In this document: piece by piece, positions 45,157 to 54,451 of the stretch | Layout of the letters: each line of letters starts with the position of its first letter | How positions within the stretch are numbered: the stretch's first letter is position 1 | Source of the DNA: Nocardioides jiangsuensis | GTDB lineage: Bacteria > Actinomycetota > Actinomycetes > Propionibacteriales > Nocardioidaceae | Direction of reading: 5' to 3' | Assembly: GCF_019679455.1 (NCBI RefSeq) | Contig: NZ_JAIEZQ010000002.1 | Location: 248,001-312,000 of the forward strand | Length of the DNA: 64,000 nt | Program-made: the position numbers and the translations under genes | Notes under the pieces: model-generated | What the model was told of the DNA's origin: nothing | The model's input: the letters and a program-made list of their open reading frames with translations, nothing else | The model's database searches: none

Positions 45157-46431
45157 GTGAGTGCACCGGTGAGACCGCGTCGAGGGGCCCGTTCCGTCCT
45201 CGCGACGGTGCTCACGGACGTCCGCCCGCTGAGGGTCTCCCCGGCCTACCGGCGGCTCTTCCTCGGCAACGCGGTGGCCCAGCTCGGCCAGCAGATGGCC
45301 AACGTGACGATCGCGGTGCAGGTGTACGCGCTCACCGGCTCGTCCTTCGCGGTCGGCCTGGTCGGGGTGTTCGCGCTGGTGCCGCTGGTGACGTTCGGGC
45401 TGTACGGCGGGGCGATCGCGGACGCCATGGACCGGCGCACCCTGGCCCTCGCCGCCTCGGGCGGGGCCTGGGCGGTCTCGCTGGTGCTCGCGGCGCAGGC
45501 GTTCCTGGGCAACACCGCGGTCGGGCTGCTCTACGCGTGCGTCGCGGTGCAGGCCGCCTGCTTCGCCGCGAACAGCCCGGCGCGCAACGCGATGGTCGCC
45601 CGGCTGCTCCCGGCCGAGCTGCTGCCGGCGGCGAGCGCGCTGAACATGGCGTCGTTCAACCTCGGCTTCACCGTGGGCCCGCTGCTCGGGGCCCTGCTGA
45701 TCAAGTGGGGCGGCTTCGAGGCGGCGTACACGGTGGACGCGGTCACGTTCACCGCCACCCTCTACGCGCTGTGGCGGCTGCCGTCCATGCCGCCGGAGGA
45801 GGGCAGCCCCCGCGCCGGGCTCCGGTCGGTGCTGGACGGGCTGCGCTTCCTGCGGCGCTCGCCGAACCTGCGGATGACCTTCGTCCTCGACCTGTGCGCG
45901 ATGGTCTTCGCGCACCCGCGCGCGGTCTTCCCGGCGCTGGCCTACAAGGTGTACGGCGGGGGAGCGGCCACCGTGGGCGTGCTCCAGGCGGCCCCCGCGT
46001 TCGGCGGGCTGGTCGCCTTCGCGCTCTCCGGCTGGGTGAGCCGGGTCCGGCTCCAGGGGCTCGCGATCGTCGTGTCGATCCTCGTCTACGGGCTCGCGAT
46101 CGGGTCCGTGGGTCTCGCCTCCGCGCTCTGGGTGGGCGTGCTGTTCCTGGCCCTCGCCGGGGCGGCCGACGTGGTGAGCGCGGCGTACCGGTCGACGATC
46201 CTCCAGGTCGCCGCGCCCGACCAGCTCCGTGGCCGGCTGCAGGGCGTGTTCATCGTGGTGGTCTCCGGCGGGCCCCGTGCGGGGGACTTCCTGGTCGGCA
46301 GCGTCGGCGAGGCCACGTCGGAGCGGCTGGCGCTCGTGCTCGGCGGGCTGGCCTGCGTGGTCGGCGTGCTGGTCGCGGTCACCGTCCAGCGTGGGTTCCT
46401 CCGGTACGACGCGCGGCACCCGACGCCCTGA
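45157..46431 (+). CDS. MFS transporter (DHA3 efflux type)
   Basis: 424 residues, about 12 membrane segments. Characteristic parts are RRLFLGNAVAQLGQQMANVTIAV, YGGAIADAMDRRTLALAASG, FAANSPARNAMVARLLPAELLPAASALNM and AAYRSTILQVAAPDQLRGRLQGVFIVV. GTG 45157 is chosen over GTG 45148 because GAGAGGG (45142-45148) is 8 nt from it and would overlap the other. A drug-type exporter by family; no regulator gene is adjacent. The minus-strand small transcript starts about 70 nt upstream in the opposite direction. Confidence 0.88.
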   Translation: MSAPVRPRRGARSVLATVLTDVRPLRVSPAYRRLFLGNAVAQLGQQMANVTIAVQVYALTGSSFAVGLVGVFALVPLVTFGLYGGAIADAMDRRTLALAASGGAWAVSLVLAAQAFLGNTAVGLLYACVAVQAACFAANSPARNAMVARLLPAELLPAASALNMASFNLGFTVGPLLGALLIKWGGFEAAYTVDAVTFTATLYALWRLPSMPPEEGSPRAGLRSVLDGLRFLRRSPNLRMTFVLDLCAMVFAHPRAVFPALAYKVYGGGAATVGVLQAAPAFGGLVAFALSGWVSRVRLQGLAIVVSILVYGLAIGSVGLASALWVGVLFLALAGAADVVSAAYRSTILQVAAPDQLRGRLQGVFIVVVSGGPRAGDFLVGSVGEATSERLALVLGGLACVVGVLVAVTVQRGFLRYDARHPTP

Positions 46432-46495
46432 CGCCGTACCTCCCGCGCGCCCGGCCGACCGGCGGCGCGGAGCCGTGGCGACCCTCACCTCACGT

Positions 46496-46544
46496 TTGGT
46501 TGCCGTACGCAACTACTCTCGATAAGGTTGTCCACGGCAACCAA
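46496..46544 (+). promoter_or_regulatory. Promoter with an 11-bp inverted-repeat operator before an MFS-MarR operon
   Basis: TTGGTTGCCGT (46496-46506) and ACGGCAACCAA (46534-46544) are perfect inverted repeats 27 nt apart. Between them a -35 TTGCCG (46500-46505) and a -10 TAAGGT (46523-46528) have a 17-nt spacer. Each arm also belongs to a smaller dyad (GTTGC/GCAAC; GGTTG/CAACC), so two operator sites flank and overlap the promoter. The MarR protein encoded by the second gene is the likely ligand-responsive repressor. Confidence 0.78.
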
Positions 46545-46653
46545 GTGGGCCGCGGGCGGCGCAGCGGGTCGCGGAAGCCCGCCTCCCGGGCGCTGCTCAC
46601 CGCTCCGACCCGACCACCCGCACCCCCGACGCACCACGCGAGGACCACTCCGT

Positions 46654-48264
46654 ATGACCACCACCCCCACCGGCACCACTCCCGGCGCCACTCCCGGCAC
46701 CCCGCCGGGCGCCCCGGCCGAGCCGATGGCGCACCGCGAGGTGCTCGAGGCCCTGTCCGGCCTGCTGCTCGGCCTCTTCGTGGCGATGCTCTCCTCCACG
46801 GTCGTGTCGAACGCGCTGCCGCGGATCGTCGCCGACCTCGGGGGCAGCGAGTCCGGCTACACCTGGGTGGTCGTGGCCACCCTGCTCACGACCACCGCCT
46901 CGACCCCGATCTGGGGCAAGCTCGCCGACCTGTTCAGCAAGAAGGTGCTCGTCCAGCTCGCGCTGGTGATCTTCGTGGTGGGCTCGATCCTGGCCGGGCT
47001 GGCGCCGAGCATGGGCTTCCTCATCGGCGCCCGCGCCGTCCAGGGCGTCGGCGTCGGCGCGATGACCGCGCTGGTGCAGGTCGTGATCGCCACGATCGTG
47101 TCCCCGCGTGAACGTGGCCGCTACTCCGGCTACCTCGGCGCCGTGTTCGCGCTGGCCACGGTCAGCGGCCCGCTCATCGGCGGCCTGATCGTCGACACCC
47201 CCTGGCTCGGCTGGCGCTGGTGCTTCTACGTCGGCATCCCGTTCGCCGCGCTCGCCTTCGTCGTGCTCCAGAAGACCCTGCACCTGCTCGTGGTCAGGCG
47301 CGACGTCTCCATCGACTTCTGGGGCGCCGGCCTGATCACCGGCGGCGTCTCGGTGCTGCTGATCTGGGTGTCGCTCGCGGGTCACGAGTTCGACTGGCTC
47401 TCGCTCACCACCGCCTGGATGGTGGGGCTCGGCGTGGTCCTGCTCGCCGCCGCGGTCCACACCGAGTCCCGGGTCCGCGAGCCGATCATCCCGCTGCGGC
47501 TCTTCCGCGACCGCACCACGAGCCTCTCGGTCTTCGCCAGCGTCATGGTGGGCCTGGCGATGTTCGGGTCGACGGTCTTCCTGTCGCAGTACTTCCAGAT
47601 CGCCCGCGGCATGTCGCCGACCCGGGCTGGCCTGATGTCGCTCGCGCTCGTCGGGGGCCTGCTGGTCTCCAGCATCGCGACCGGGCGGATCATCAGCGCC
47701 TCCGGCCTGTGGAAGCGCTACCTCGTCGGCGGCACGTCGATGATGGTCGTCGGCCTGCTCCTGCTCGGCACGATCGACGCGCACACCAGCCTGTGGGTGG
47801 TCGGCGCCTTCATGGCCGTGCTCGGTCTCGGCATGGGCGCCACCATGCAGAACCTGGTGCTCGCGGTGCAGAACAACGCCGCCCAGTCCGACATCGGCGC
47901 CGCCAGCTCGCTGGTGGCCTTCTTCCGCACCATGGGCGGCTCGATCGGGGTGTCCGTGCTCGGCGCGATCCTCGGCCACCGGGTCAGCGACAGCGTGCTG
48001 ACGGGCCTCGCCCGGCTCGGCGTCCCGGCCACGTCCGAGGGGGCCAGCCGTGCGATCCCGGACATGGCGGCGCTGCCGGCCCCGGTGCGCGCGGTCTTCG
48101 AGGACGCGTTCGGCGCGGCCACCGGGCACATCTTCCTGGTCGCGGCGCCGTTCGCGCTGCTCGCGCTGGTCGCGGTGCTGTTCATCCGCGAGGTGCCGCT
48201 GCGCACCACCATCGAGCGCCAGGACGAGCTCGAGGAGCTCCCGCGCGAGCCGGCCACCGCGTGA
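46654..48264 (+). CDS. MFS drug exporter, 14-helix EmrB/QacA (DHA2) family
   Basis: 536 residues with about 14 membrane helices. LLLGLFVAMLSSTVVSNALPRIVADLGGSE and TPIWGKLADLFSKK mark helices 1-3. Motif C is GAVFALATVSGPLIGGLIVDTPWLGWRW, and LGMGATMQNLVLAVQNNA and SSLVAFFRTMGGSIGVSVLG are further DHA2 motifs. The start ATG 46654 has GAGGA 9 nt upstream. The leader from the mapped promoter is about 120 nt. Its stop overlaps the marR start (GTGA), so exporter and repressor are translated together. It exports lipophilic or cationic drugs by family inference. Confidence 0.93.
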   Translation: MTTTPTGTTPGATPGTPPGAPAEPMAHREVLEALSGLLLGLFVAMLSSTVVSNALPRIVADLGGSESGYTWVVVATLLTTTASTPIWGKLADLFSKKVLVQLALVIFVVGSILAGLAPSMGFLIGARAVQGVGVGAMTALVQVVIATIVSPRERGRYSGYLGAVFALATVSGPLIGGLIVDTPWLGWRWCFYVGIPFAALAFVVLQKTLHLLVVRRDVSIDFWGAGLITGGVSVLLIWVSLAGHEFDWLSLTTAWMVGLGVVLLAAAVHTESRVREPIIPLRLFRDRTTSLSVFASVMVGLAMFGSTVFLSQYFQIARGMSPTRAGLMSLALVGGLLVSSIATGRIISASGLWKRYLVGGTSMMVVGLLLLGTIDAHTSLWVVGAFMAVLGLGMGATMQNLVLAVQNNAAQSDIGAASSLVAFFRTMGGSIGVSVLGAILGHRVSDSVLTGLARLGVPATSEGASRAIPDMAALPAPVRAVFEDAFGAATGHIFLVAAPFALLALVAVLFIREVPLRTTIERQDELEELPREPATA

Positions 48265-48740
48265 CGGCGGGGGAGGTCGCTGCGGCGACGGACGCCACGC
48301 GCGCGGGCACCACGCAGGCGCTGAGGGACATCGAGCGCGAGCTCGGCGTCCTGCTGCACCGGGTACGGCGCCGTACCGCGGAGAACGCGCAGGCGGTCGA
48401 CCCCGGGCTGCAGCCCGCGGCCTACCCGGTGCTGCTGTACGTCGTCGAGCACGAGGGGGTCCGCGCCGCCGCCATCGTCGAGCACTTCGGCATCGACAAG
48501 GGGGCGGTGAGCCGGCACGTCGGCCACCTCGAGGCGCTCGGTCTGGTCACCCGCTCGTGCGACCCCGACGACCGTCGGGCGCAGGTGCTGGTCGCCACCG
48601 CCACCGGCCAGGAGCGGGTCCGGTCGCTGCAGGCCGAGCGCCGCCGGGTGTTCGCCGACCGGCTCTCGGACTGGAGCGAGGAGGAGCTCGCCGACCTGGC
48701 CGGCCGGCTCGCCCGCTACAACGCCGCGCTCGGCGGCTGA
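48261..48740 (+). CDS. MarR family repressor coupled to the DHA2 exporter
   Basis: 159 residues. The winged helix has VLLYVVEHEGVRAAAIVEHFGIDKGAVSRHVGHLEALGLVTRSCDPDDRRAQVLVATATG, the standard MarR recognition helix and wing. Dimer helices are at both ends. GTG 48261 overlaps the exporter stop by 4 nt. The inverted repeat around the promoter at 46496-46544 is its probable binding site, which would give feedback control of the operon. The gene converges on the GH13 gene 3 nt away. Confidence 0.9.
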   Translation: MTAGEVAAATDATRAGTTQALRDIERELGVLLHRVRRRTAENAQAVDPGLQPAAYPVLLYVVEHEGVRAAAIVEHFGIDKGAVSRHVGHLEALGLVTRSCDPDDRRAQVLVATATGQERVRSLQAERRRVFADRLSDWSEEELADLAGRLARYNAALGG

Positions 48741-48743
48741 GGC

Positions 48744-50312
48744 TCAGGCCGGGAGGAACCAGGCCGCGGTGTCCGGCGGCAGGGTGCCCGCCGCGCCCAC
48801 CGGGCCGCTGGAGAGCACCAGCTCGCCGGCCTCGGCCGGGAGCCGGGCCGCGCGCGACCCGCAGTTGACCATGCAGACGAAGCCGTCGCCGCGGCGGAAG
48901 GCCAGCGTGCCGGGGGCGGTGGTGAGCCAGGTGACCTCGTCGCCGACCCCGGCGGTCAGCCGGCGCCGGGCCCGCAGCGCCTTGCGGTAGAAGCTCAGCG
49001 TGGAGTCGGGGGCCTGCTCCTGGGCCTCGACGGTGAGGTCCTTCCAGGACGCCGGCTGCGGGAGCCACGGCTGGCCCTGGCCGGGGCCGAACCCGAAGGG
49101 CGCCTCGGCGCCCGACCACGGCATCGGCACCCGGCAGCCGTCGCGGCCCTCGTCGGCGCCGCGGTGGTACGACGGGTCCTGCTTGTGCTCGTGCGGCACC
49201 TCGACCTGCTCCAGGCCGAGCTCCTCGCCCTGGTAGATGTAGGAGCCGCCCGGGAGGGCGAGCATGGCCAGCAGCGCGGCCCGGCCGCGGGCGAGCCCCC
49301 GCTCCCCGCCGCCGTACCGGGTCACGTGCCGGACCACGTCGTGGTTGGACAGCACCCAGGTGGCGCTCGCGCCGACGAGGCCGACCGCGGCGAGGCTCTC
49401 GGTGATCACCCGGCGGAACGACGCCGCGCCCCAGGTCGCCCCGAGCCAGTGGAAGTTGAAGGTCTGGTGCAGCTCGTCGGCGCGGACGTAGCGGGCCATC
49501 GACTCGGGCGTGTTCGTCCACGCCTCCGCGACGGCCATCCGCTCCCCGTCGTACTCCTCGAGGATCTTGCGCCAGCGGCGGTACACCTCGTGCACCTCGG
49601 GCTGGTCCCACATCGGCATCCACTGACCGCGCTTCTTGTCGGGCAGGTCGAGGGGGTTGTAGAGGCCGTGCGCGACGTCGATCCGGAAGCCGTCCACGCC
49701 GCGGTCGAGCCAGAAGCGGAGCACGGACTCCAGCTCGTCGCCGACCTCGGCGTTCCACCAGTTCAGGTCCGGCTGGGTCGGGTCGAACATATGCAGGTAC
49801 CACTGGCCGGGCTCGCCGTCGGGGCCCGGGACGCGGGTCCACGCGGGGCCGCCGAAGATCGACTGCCAGTTGTTCGGCGGGCGGTTGCCGCCGCGCCCGG
49901 CGCCGTCGCGGAAGACGTAGCGGTCCCGGGCGGGGGAGCCCGGCTCGGCGGCCAGGGCCTCGCGGAACCACGGGTGCTCGCTGGAGGTGTGGTTGGGGAC
50001 CAGGTCCACGATGACGCGCAGGCCGAGGTCGTGCGCCTTCGCCAGCATGGAGTCGAAGTCGGCGAGCGAGCCGAACAGCGGGTCCACGTCGCGGTAGTCG
50101 GCGACGTCGTAGCCGTGGTCGTTCTGCGGCGAGGTGTAGAACGGCGTGATCCACACCGAGTCGACGCCGAGGTCGTGGAGGTAGGGCAGCCGCTGCTCGA
50201 TGCCGGCCATGTCGCCCACGCCGTCGCCGTCCCCGTCGGCGAAGCTGCGGACATAGATCTGGTAGCAGACGGAGTGCTTCCACCACGGGCTGCTGCTGGA
50301 GTTGATTTGCAC
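48744..50312 (-). CDS. GH13 alpha-glucosidase (oligo-1,6-glucosidase-like)
   Basis: 522 residues. The (beta/alpha)8 barrel has WITPFYTSPQNDHGYDVADY, DLVPNHTS, GFRIDVAHG with nucleophile D212, VAEAWTN with acid/base E263, and LSNHDVVRH with D325. This is the GH13 pattern of alpha-glucosidases/trehalose-type hydrolases, which split terminal alpha-glucosyl bonds. GTG 50312 is chosen because MQINSSSSPWWKHSVCYQIYVRSF is the normal beginning; no strong SD is visible. An operator-like palindrome pair lies upstream. A C-terminal beta domain (APGTLAFRRGDGFVCMVN) follows the barrel. Confidence 0.92.
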   Translation of the reverse strand: MQINSSSSPWWKHSVCYQIYVRSFADGDGDGVGDMAGIEQRLPYLHDLGVDSVWITPFYTSPQNDHGYDVADYRDVDPLFGSLADFDSMLAKAHDLGLRVIVDLVPNHTSSEHPWFREALAAEPGSPARDRYVFRDGAGRGGNRPPNNWQSIFGGPAWTRVPGPDGEPGQWYLHMFDPTQPDLNWWNAEVGDELESVLRFWLDRGVDGFRIDVAHGLYNPLDLPDKKRGQWMPMWDQPEVHEVYRRWRKILEEYDGERMAVAEAWTNTPESMARYVRADELHQTFNFHWLGATWGAASFRRVITESLAAVGLVGASATWVLSNHDVVRHVTRYGGGERGLARGRAALLAMLALPGGSYIYQGEELGLEQVEVPHEHKQDPSYHRGADEGRDGCRVPMPWSGAEAPFGFGPGQGQPWLPQPASWKDLTVEAQEQAPDSTLSFYRKALRARRRLTAGVGDEVTWLTTAPGTLAFRRGDGFVCMVNCGSRAARLPAEAGELVLSSGPVGAAGTLPPDTAAWFLPA

Positions 50313-50392
50313 GTTCCAATCCCAAGGCCGGCAGGGGTTCCGTGTCAAACGAGGGGCTCGTACGGCGGACGGGCGGGCGGCGCGGGCAGGGG

Positions 50393-50453
50393 CACACGTG
50401 TGCGGTTGTGACACGTCGTGCGCGCGCCGGGGTGTCACACCGGCACACGTGTG
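50393..50453 (-). promoter_or_regulatory. Paired CG-centred palindromes upstream of the glucosidase
   Basis: CACACGTGTG occurs at 50393-50402 and 50444-50453. Between them TGTGACAC (50407-50414) and GTGTCACA (50432-50439) form an inverted repeat. CG-centred palindromes are typical of LacI-family operators, often used on sugar genes; no LacI gene is in the window. Confidence 0.65.
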
Positions 50454-50482
50454 TGCGGTTCTGCCCGCGGAGGGGGCAGGGT

Positions 50483-51295
50483 CTAGCCGAAGGCGGCGGG
50501 GTCGACCGCGATCCACACGTGCTGGGCCCGGGCCACGATCCGGCCGTCGCTGTCGTAGAGCGTGCTCGCGGTGAACGTCTTGCGCCCCTCGGTGCCCCGG
50601 GACGCGCCGACCACGACGTGCGGCTCGCCCACGACGGGGAGCGTGTCCACCTGCGCGGTCATCCGGCCGAGCACCATCCTGCGCTCCTCGATGCCGCCGC
50701 CCCAGCCGCCGACGCAGTCCAGCGCCGCCCAGAGCGTGGGCAGGCCGACCTTCTGCACGTCGTCGTCGAGCAGGTCCGAGGACTCCGCGAGGCGGGCGTG
50801 CGGCACCCACGCGGCGGCGACCCGGCCGCCGGGGACCGGCCCCGGGAAGATCCGCAGGCCCTCGCCCTCCGCACGGTCCGGGCCGCAGGAGAAGCAGGTC
50901 GGGAAGGGGTGCGAGGTGAAGCCGGCGAAGCGCTCCATCGCCTCGCTGGCCTCCGCCCGGCTCACCGCCTCGACGGTGTCGAGGTCGGCGTCGACGCAGA
51001 CCGCCTCGGCGATCTTCGCCCCGCCCATGAGCAGCCGGGTGGCGGTCGTGCCGGTCACGTTGCCGGGGTCGTCGGCGGGCACGTGCTGCACGCGCATCGC
51101 GACGTCGAGCGGCGGCGGCTGGCGCAGGGTCACCTCCACCGCGGGGCAGCCCGGCGCGTGGGACACGGCGTGCGCCGTACCGCCCTGGACCCGCTCGGCG
51201 AGCAGCCCCGCGGTGTACCCGCCGTTGCCGGAGCCCGGCGGGCCGCAGAAGCGGCGCGGGACGGTCAGGTCGGTGTCGTACGTGGGACTGCTCAT
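50483..51295 (-). CDS. Thioesterase-like (hotdog fold) protein
   Basis: 270 residues. A double-hotdog layout: GNGGYTAGLLAERVQ...AVEVTLRQPPPLDVAMRV in the first half, and a second half with LPTLWAALDCVGGWG and VLGRMTAQVDTLPVVGEPHVVVG and RKTFTASTLYDSDGRIVARAQHVWIAVD, as in acyl-CoA thioesterases. A middle segment FPTCFSCGPDRAEGEGLRIFPGP carries a CFSCG motif often seen in this family. ATG 51295 is 2 nt after the photolyase stop, so the two genes form an operon. The acyl substrate is unknown. Confidence 0.82.
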   Translation of the reverse strand: MSSPTYDTDLTVPRRFCGPPGSGNGGYTAGLLAERVQGGTAHAVSHAPGCPAVEVTLRQPPPLDVAMRVQHVPADDPGNVTGTTATRLLMGGAKIAEAVCVDADLDTVEAVSRAEASEAMERFAGFTSHPFPTCFSCGPDRAEGEGLRIFPGPVPGGRVAAAWVPHARLAESSDLLDDDVQKVGLPTLWAALDCVGGWGGGIEERRMVLGRMTAQVDTLPVVGEPHVVVGASRGTEGRKTFTASTLYDSDGRIVARAQHVWIAVDPAAFG

Positions 51296-51297
51296 GC

Positions 51298-52674
51298 TCA
51301 CTTCTTCAACCGGTCGAGTCGGGCCAGGGCCTCGCGACGCTCCTCCGCGTGGTCGACCAGGGGCTCGGGGTACCCCTCGGGGAGCCCGTCGGGGCGCGCC
51401 GCAGGCTCGTGAATGTACTGGTCCTCGACCTCGCGCAGCTCCTCGACCCACCGGCGGACGTACTCGCCCTTCGGGTCGAACTTCTGGCCCTGCGTGGTCG
51501 GGTTGAACACCCGGAAGTACGGCGCCGCGTCGGTGCCGCAGCCAGCCACCCACTGCCAGCCGTGCTGGTTGGAGGCGAGGTCGCCGTCGACGAGCCAGTG
51601 CATGAAGTGCCGCGCGCCGTGCTGCCACTCCAGGTGCAGGTCCTTGACCAGGAAGCTGGCCACGATCATCCGGACCCGGTTGTGGATCCAGCCGGTGGCG
51701 CGCAGCTGACGCATCCCGGCATCCACGATCGGGTAGCCGGTGCGGCCCTCCCGCCACGCCGCGAGGTCGCCGCCCGGCCCGTCGTACTCCATGCCGGCGA
51801 ACTCCGCCTTGTAGTACTCCCGGGCGGTCTCGGGGAACCGGTGCAGCACGTCGGCGTAGAACTCGCGCCAGGCCAGCTCCGAGCGGTACGTCGACGCGCC
51901 CTGGCCGCGCCGCTGCGCGAGGTCGGCCAGCATCGTGCGCGGGTGGATCTCGCCCCACTTCAGGTGCACGGACATGTGCGAGGTGGTGTCCAGGTCGGGG
52001 CGGTCACGGTCCTCGCCGTACCGGTCGACGTCCTCCTCGAGGAACGCCCGCCACCGCTCGAGCGCGGCCTTCTCGCCGGCCTTCGGCAGGCTGAGCCCGG
52101 CGGGCGGCGTGGCGTCGGGGATGTCCCGGCCGTCGACGCCGAGCCAGGTCTGCCGGGTGCCGGGGCGCTCCACGGGGGCGCGCCAGCCGTGCTCGGCCCA
52201 GGCCCGCGCGAACGGTGTGTAGACCTTGTACCCCTCGCCGCTGCCGTTGCGGACCCGTCCGGGCGCGACGGCGTACGGCGACCCGAGGCGGTGCAGCTCG
52301 ATCCCCTCGGCGGCGAGCGCCTCCTCGACGGCCTCGTCCCGGCGGACGCCGTACGGGCCGTAGTCGGCGGCGACGTGCACGGTGGTGGCGCCGACCTCCT
52401 TGGCGGCCCGGACAACCTGGCGGACCGGGTCGCCGCGGAGCACGGTGAGGTGGCCGCCGAGCGATTCGTCGAGGGCGTGCAGGGAGGCGGCGAGGTAGGC
52501 GCGCCGGGTCGGACCGGCCGGGCCCCACAGCTTCGGGTCGAGGACGAACAGCGGCAGCACGCCCGCGCCGTCGGCGGCGTCGCAGGCCGCCCGCAGCGCC
52601 GGGTTGTCTCCGAGACGAAGGTCACGGCGGAACCACATGACAGCGGGGGCCGGCCCCCCGGATTCGTCGGCCAT
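51298..52674 (-). CDS. phr: Deoxyribodipyrimidine photolyase
   Basis: 458 residues. The light-driven enzyme splits cyclobutane pyrimidine dimers. The N-terminal antenna domain has [19 protein letters not shown]; the C-terminal FAD domain has [100 protein letters not shown], an almost complete class I CPD photolyase signature. ATG 52674 is chosen; GTG 52683 is the alternative. It is divergent from the iron-repressor gene, with about 50 nt between starts. Confidence 0.95.
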   Translation of the reverse strand: MADESGGPAPAVMWFRRDLRLGDNPALRAACDAADGAGVLPLFVLDPKLWGPAGPTRRAYLAASLHALDESLGGHLTVLRGDPVRQVVRAAKEVGATTVHVAADYGPYGVRRDEAVEEALAAEGIELHRLGSPYAVAPGRVRNGSGEGYKVYTPFARAWAEHGWRAPVERPGTRQTWLGVDGRDIPDATPPAGLSLPKAGEKAALERWRAFLEEDVDRYGEDRDRPDLDTTSHMSVHLKWGEIHPRTMLADLAQRRGQGASTYRSELAWREFYADVLHRFPETAREYYKAEFAGMEYDGPGGDLAAWREGRTGYPIVDAGMRQLRATGWIHNRVRMIVASFLVKDLHLEWQHGARHFMHWLVDGDLASNQHGWQWVAGCGTDAAPYFRVFNPTTQGQKFDPKGEYVRRWVEELREVEDQYIHEPAARPDGLPEGYPEPLVDHAEERREALARLDRLKK

Positions 52675-52723
52675 GTCACTCACTGTGCCAGCGCCCCTCA
52701 ACCGATGCGTCACAATGTGTCGC

Positions 52724-53413
52724 GTGAGCGACCTGATCGACACCACCGAGATGTACCTCCGCACGATCTACGAGCTCGTGGAGGAGGGGATCGTGCCGCT
52801 GCGTGCGCGGATCGCCGAGCGGCTCCACCAGAGCGGGCCGACCGTGAGCCAGACGGTGGCCCGGATGGAGCGCGACGGGCTGCTCACCGTCGAGGGGGAC
52901 CGCCACCTGCAGCTGACCGACGACGGCCACCGGCTGGCCACCCGGGTGATGCGCAAGCACCGGCTCGCCGAGCGGCTGCTGACCGACGTGATCGGCCTGG
53001 ACTGGGAGCTCGTGCACGCCGAGGCCTGCCGCTGGGAGCACGTGATGTCCGAGACCGTCGAGCGCCGGCTGATCGAGCTGCTCGGGCACCCGACCGAGTC
53101 GCCGTACGGCAACCCGATCCCCGGTCTGCACGAGCTCGGCGAGAGCAGCGGCGAGGAGGACTTCATGGACGGCGTGGAGCCTCTCGACAAGGTGGTCACC
53201 TCCGCGGAGGAGGTGCGGGTGATGGTCCGCCGGATCAGCGAGCCGATCCAGACCGACGAGGCGCTGATGGCCGCGCTGCGCCGGGTGGGGGCGCTGCCGG
53301 ACAAGGTGGTGACCGCCGTGGCGGCGCCCGAGGGCGTGCTGCTCGGGTCGGGCGGCGAGACCGCCGAGATCGACCACGAGGCCGCCTCCCACATGTTCGT
53401 CCGCCGCCTCTGA
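52724..53413 (+). CDS. ideR: Iron-dependent repressor of the DtxR/IdeR family
   Basis: 229 residues, the length of DtxR/IdeR. The sequence [20 protein letters not shown] followed by [29 protein letters not shown] is nearly the same as that of C. diphtheriae DtxR. Metal-binding residues fall at the DtxR numbering: M10, H79, E83, H98, C102, E105, H106. A C-terminal SH3-like domain (ending ASHMFVRRL) is present. It would repress iron-uptake genes when Fe2+ is bound. GTG 52724 follows CACAAT by 7 nt, a possible leaderless start. The stop is 4 nt from repeat site B. Confidence 0.94.
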   Translation: MSDLIDTTEMYLRTIYELVEEGIVPLRARIAERLHQSGPTVSQTVARMERDGLLTVEGDRHLQLTDDGHRLATRVMRKHRLAERLLTDVIGLDWELVHAEACRWEHVMSETVERRLIELLGHPTESPYGNPIPGLHELGESSGEEDFMDGVEPLDKVVTSAEEVRVMVRRISEPIQTDEALMAALRRVGALPDKVVTAVAAPEGVLLGSGGETAEIDHEAASHMFVRRL

Positions 53414-53417
53414 CCCT

Positions 53418-53484
53418 CGTTGAGGGGTCACTCGTGCGGCGTTGAGGCGTCAGTCGTGCGGGCTTGAGGCGTCAGTCGTTCCGG
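53418..53484. repeat. REP-like 22-nt repeat, site B (three copies)
   Basis: Three tandem units run 53418-53439, 53440-53461 and 53462-53484, each with the core TTGAGGCGTCAGTCGT or a close variant. They lie between the ideR stop and the ABC transporter gene, in the reverse orientation relative to site A. Confidence 0.85.
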
Positions 53485-53545
53485 CGCCACGCCCTGCGAG
53501 ACCCGTGCGTGCCGGATCGACCCGCCGCTCTGCTTGGATGAGCGC

Positions 53546-54451
53546 ATGACACGGGAGGGGCTCCGGATCGACGTGGTCGGTCTGACCAAGATGTTCGGTG
53601 CCTTCAAGGCCGTCGACGACCTGTCGTTCTCGGTGCAGCCGGGCGTGGTCACCGGCTTCCTCGGCCCGAACGGCGCCGGCAAGACCACCACCCTGCGCTG
53701 CCTCCTCGGCCTGCTCGCGCCGACCGCGGGCTCGGCCACCATCGGCGGTCACCGCTACCGTGACCTGCCCGACCCGATCGGCACCGTCGGCGCGGCGCTC
53801 GAGGCGTCGAGCTTCCACCCCGGTCGTACGGCGCGCGCCCATCTCGAGGTGATGGCGCTCGGCGCGGGGATCGACCCGCGCCGAGCCGGCGAGATGCTCG
53901 CGCAGGTGGGGCTGACCGAGGTCGCGGACAAGCGTGTCGGCGGCTACTCCCTCGGCATGCGACAGCGGCTCGGCCTGGCTGCGGCCCTGCTCGGGGACCC
54001 GCCGGTGCTGATCCTCGACGAGCCGGCGAACGGCCTCGACCCCGCCGGGATCGCCTGGCTGCGGGAGTTCCTCCGGGCGCTCGCCCGCGAGGGCCGCACC
54101 GTGCTCATCTCCAGCCACGTGCTCAGCGAGGTGCAGCGGACCGTCGACGAGGTGGTCGTGCTCGCCCGGGGCAGGCTCGTGCGGCAGGGTCGTCTGGCCG
54201 ACCTCGACAGCGGCCCCCGCGACGTACTCGTGCGCACCCCCGAGCCCGCCAAGCTGCGCGACGCGCTGGCCGCCGCGTCCCTCACCGTCACCGAGGACGG
54301 GTCGGGCCGGCTGCGGGTGGGCGGCGGTACGACGGAGCGGGTCGGCCACGCGGCGTACGTCGCCGGCGTCGAGCTGCACGAGCTGGTCGCGGAGGCCAGC
54401 CACCTCGAGCGGACGTTCCTCGAGCTGACCGAAGGAGACCGGACGCCGTGA
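53546..54451 (+). CDS. ABC transporter ATP-binding protein
   Basis: 301 residues. Walker A GPNGAGKT is at 40-47, the signature YSLGMRQRLGLAAAL, Walker B VLILDEPANGLDP and the switch SSHVLSEVQR follow. The C-terminal part (RVGGGTTERVGHAAYVAGVELHELV) is that of NatA/YhaQ-like exporters. ATG 53546 is preferred over TTG 53534. The stop overlaps the permease start (GTGA), so the two are coupled. It drives an ABC-2 exporter of unknown substrate. Confidence 0.92.
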   Translation: MTREGLRIDVVGLTKMFGAFKAVDDLSFSVQPGVVTGFLGPNGAGKTTTLRCLLGLLAPTAGSATIGGHRYRDLPDPIGTVGAALEASSFHPGRTARAHLEVMALGAGIDPRRAGEMLAQVGLTEVADKRVGGYSLGMRQRLGLAAALLGDPPVLILDEPANGLDPAGIAWLREFLRALAREGRTVLISSHVLSEVQRTVDEVVVLARGRLVRQGRLADLDSGPRDVLVRTPEPAKLRDALAAASLTVTEDGSGRLRVGGGTTERVGHAAYVAGVELHELVAEASHLERTFLELTEGDRTP

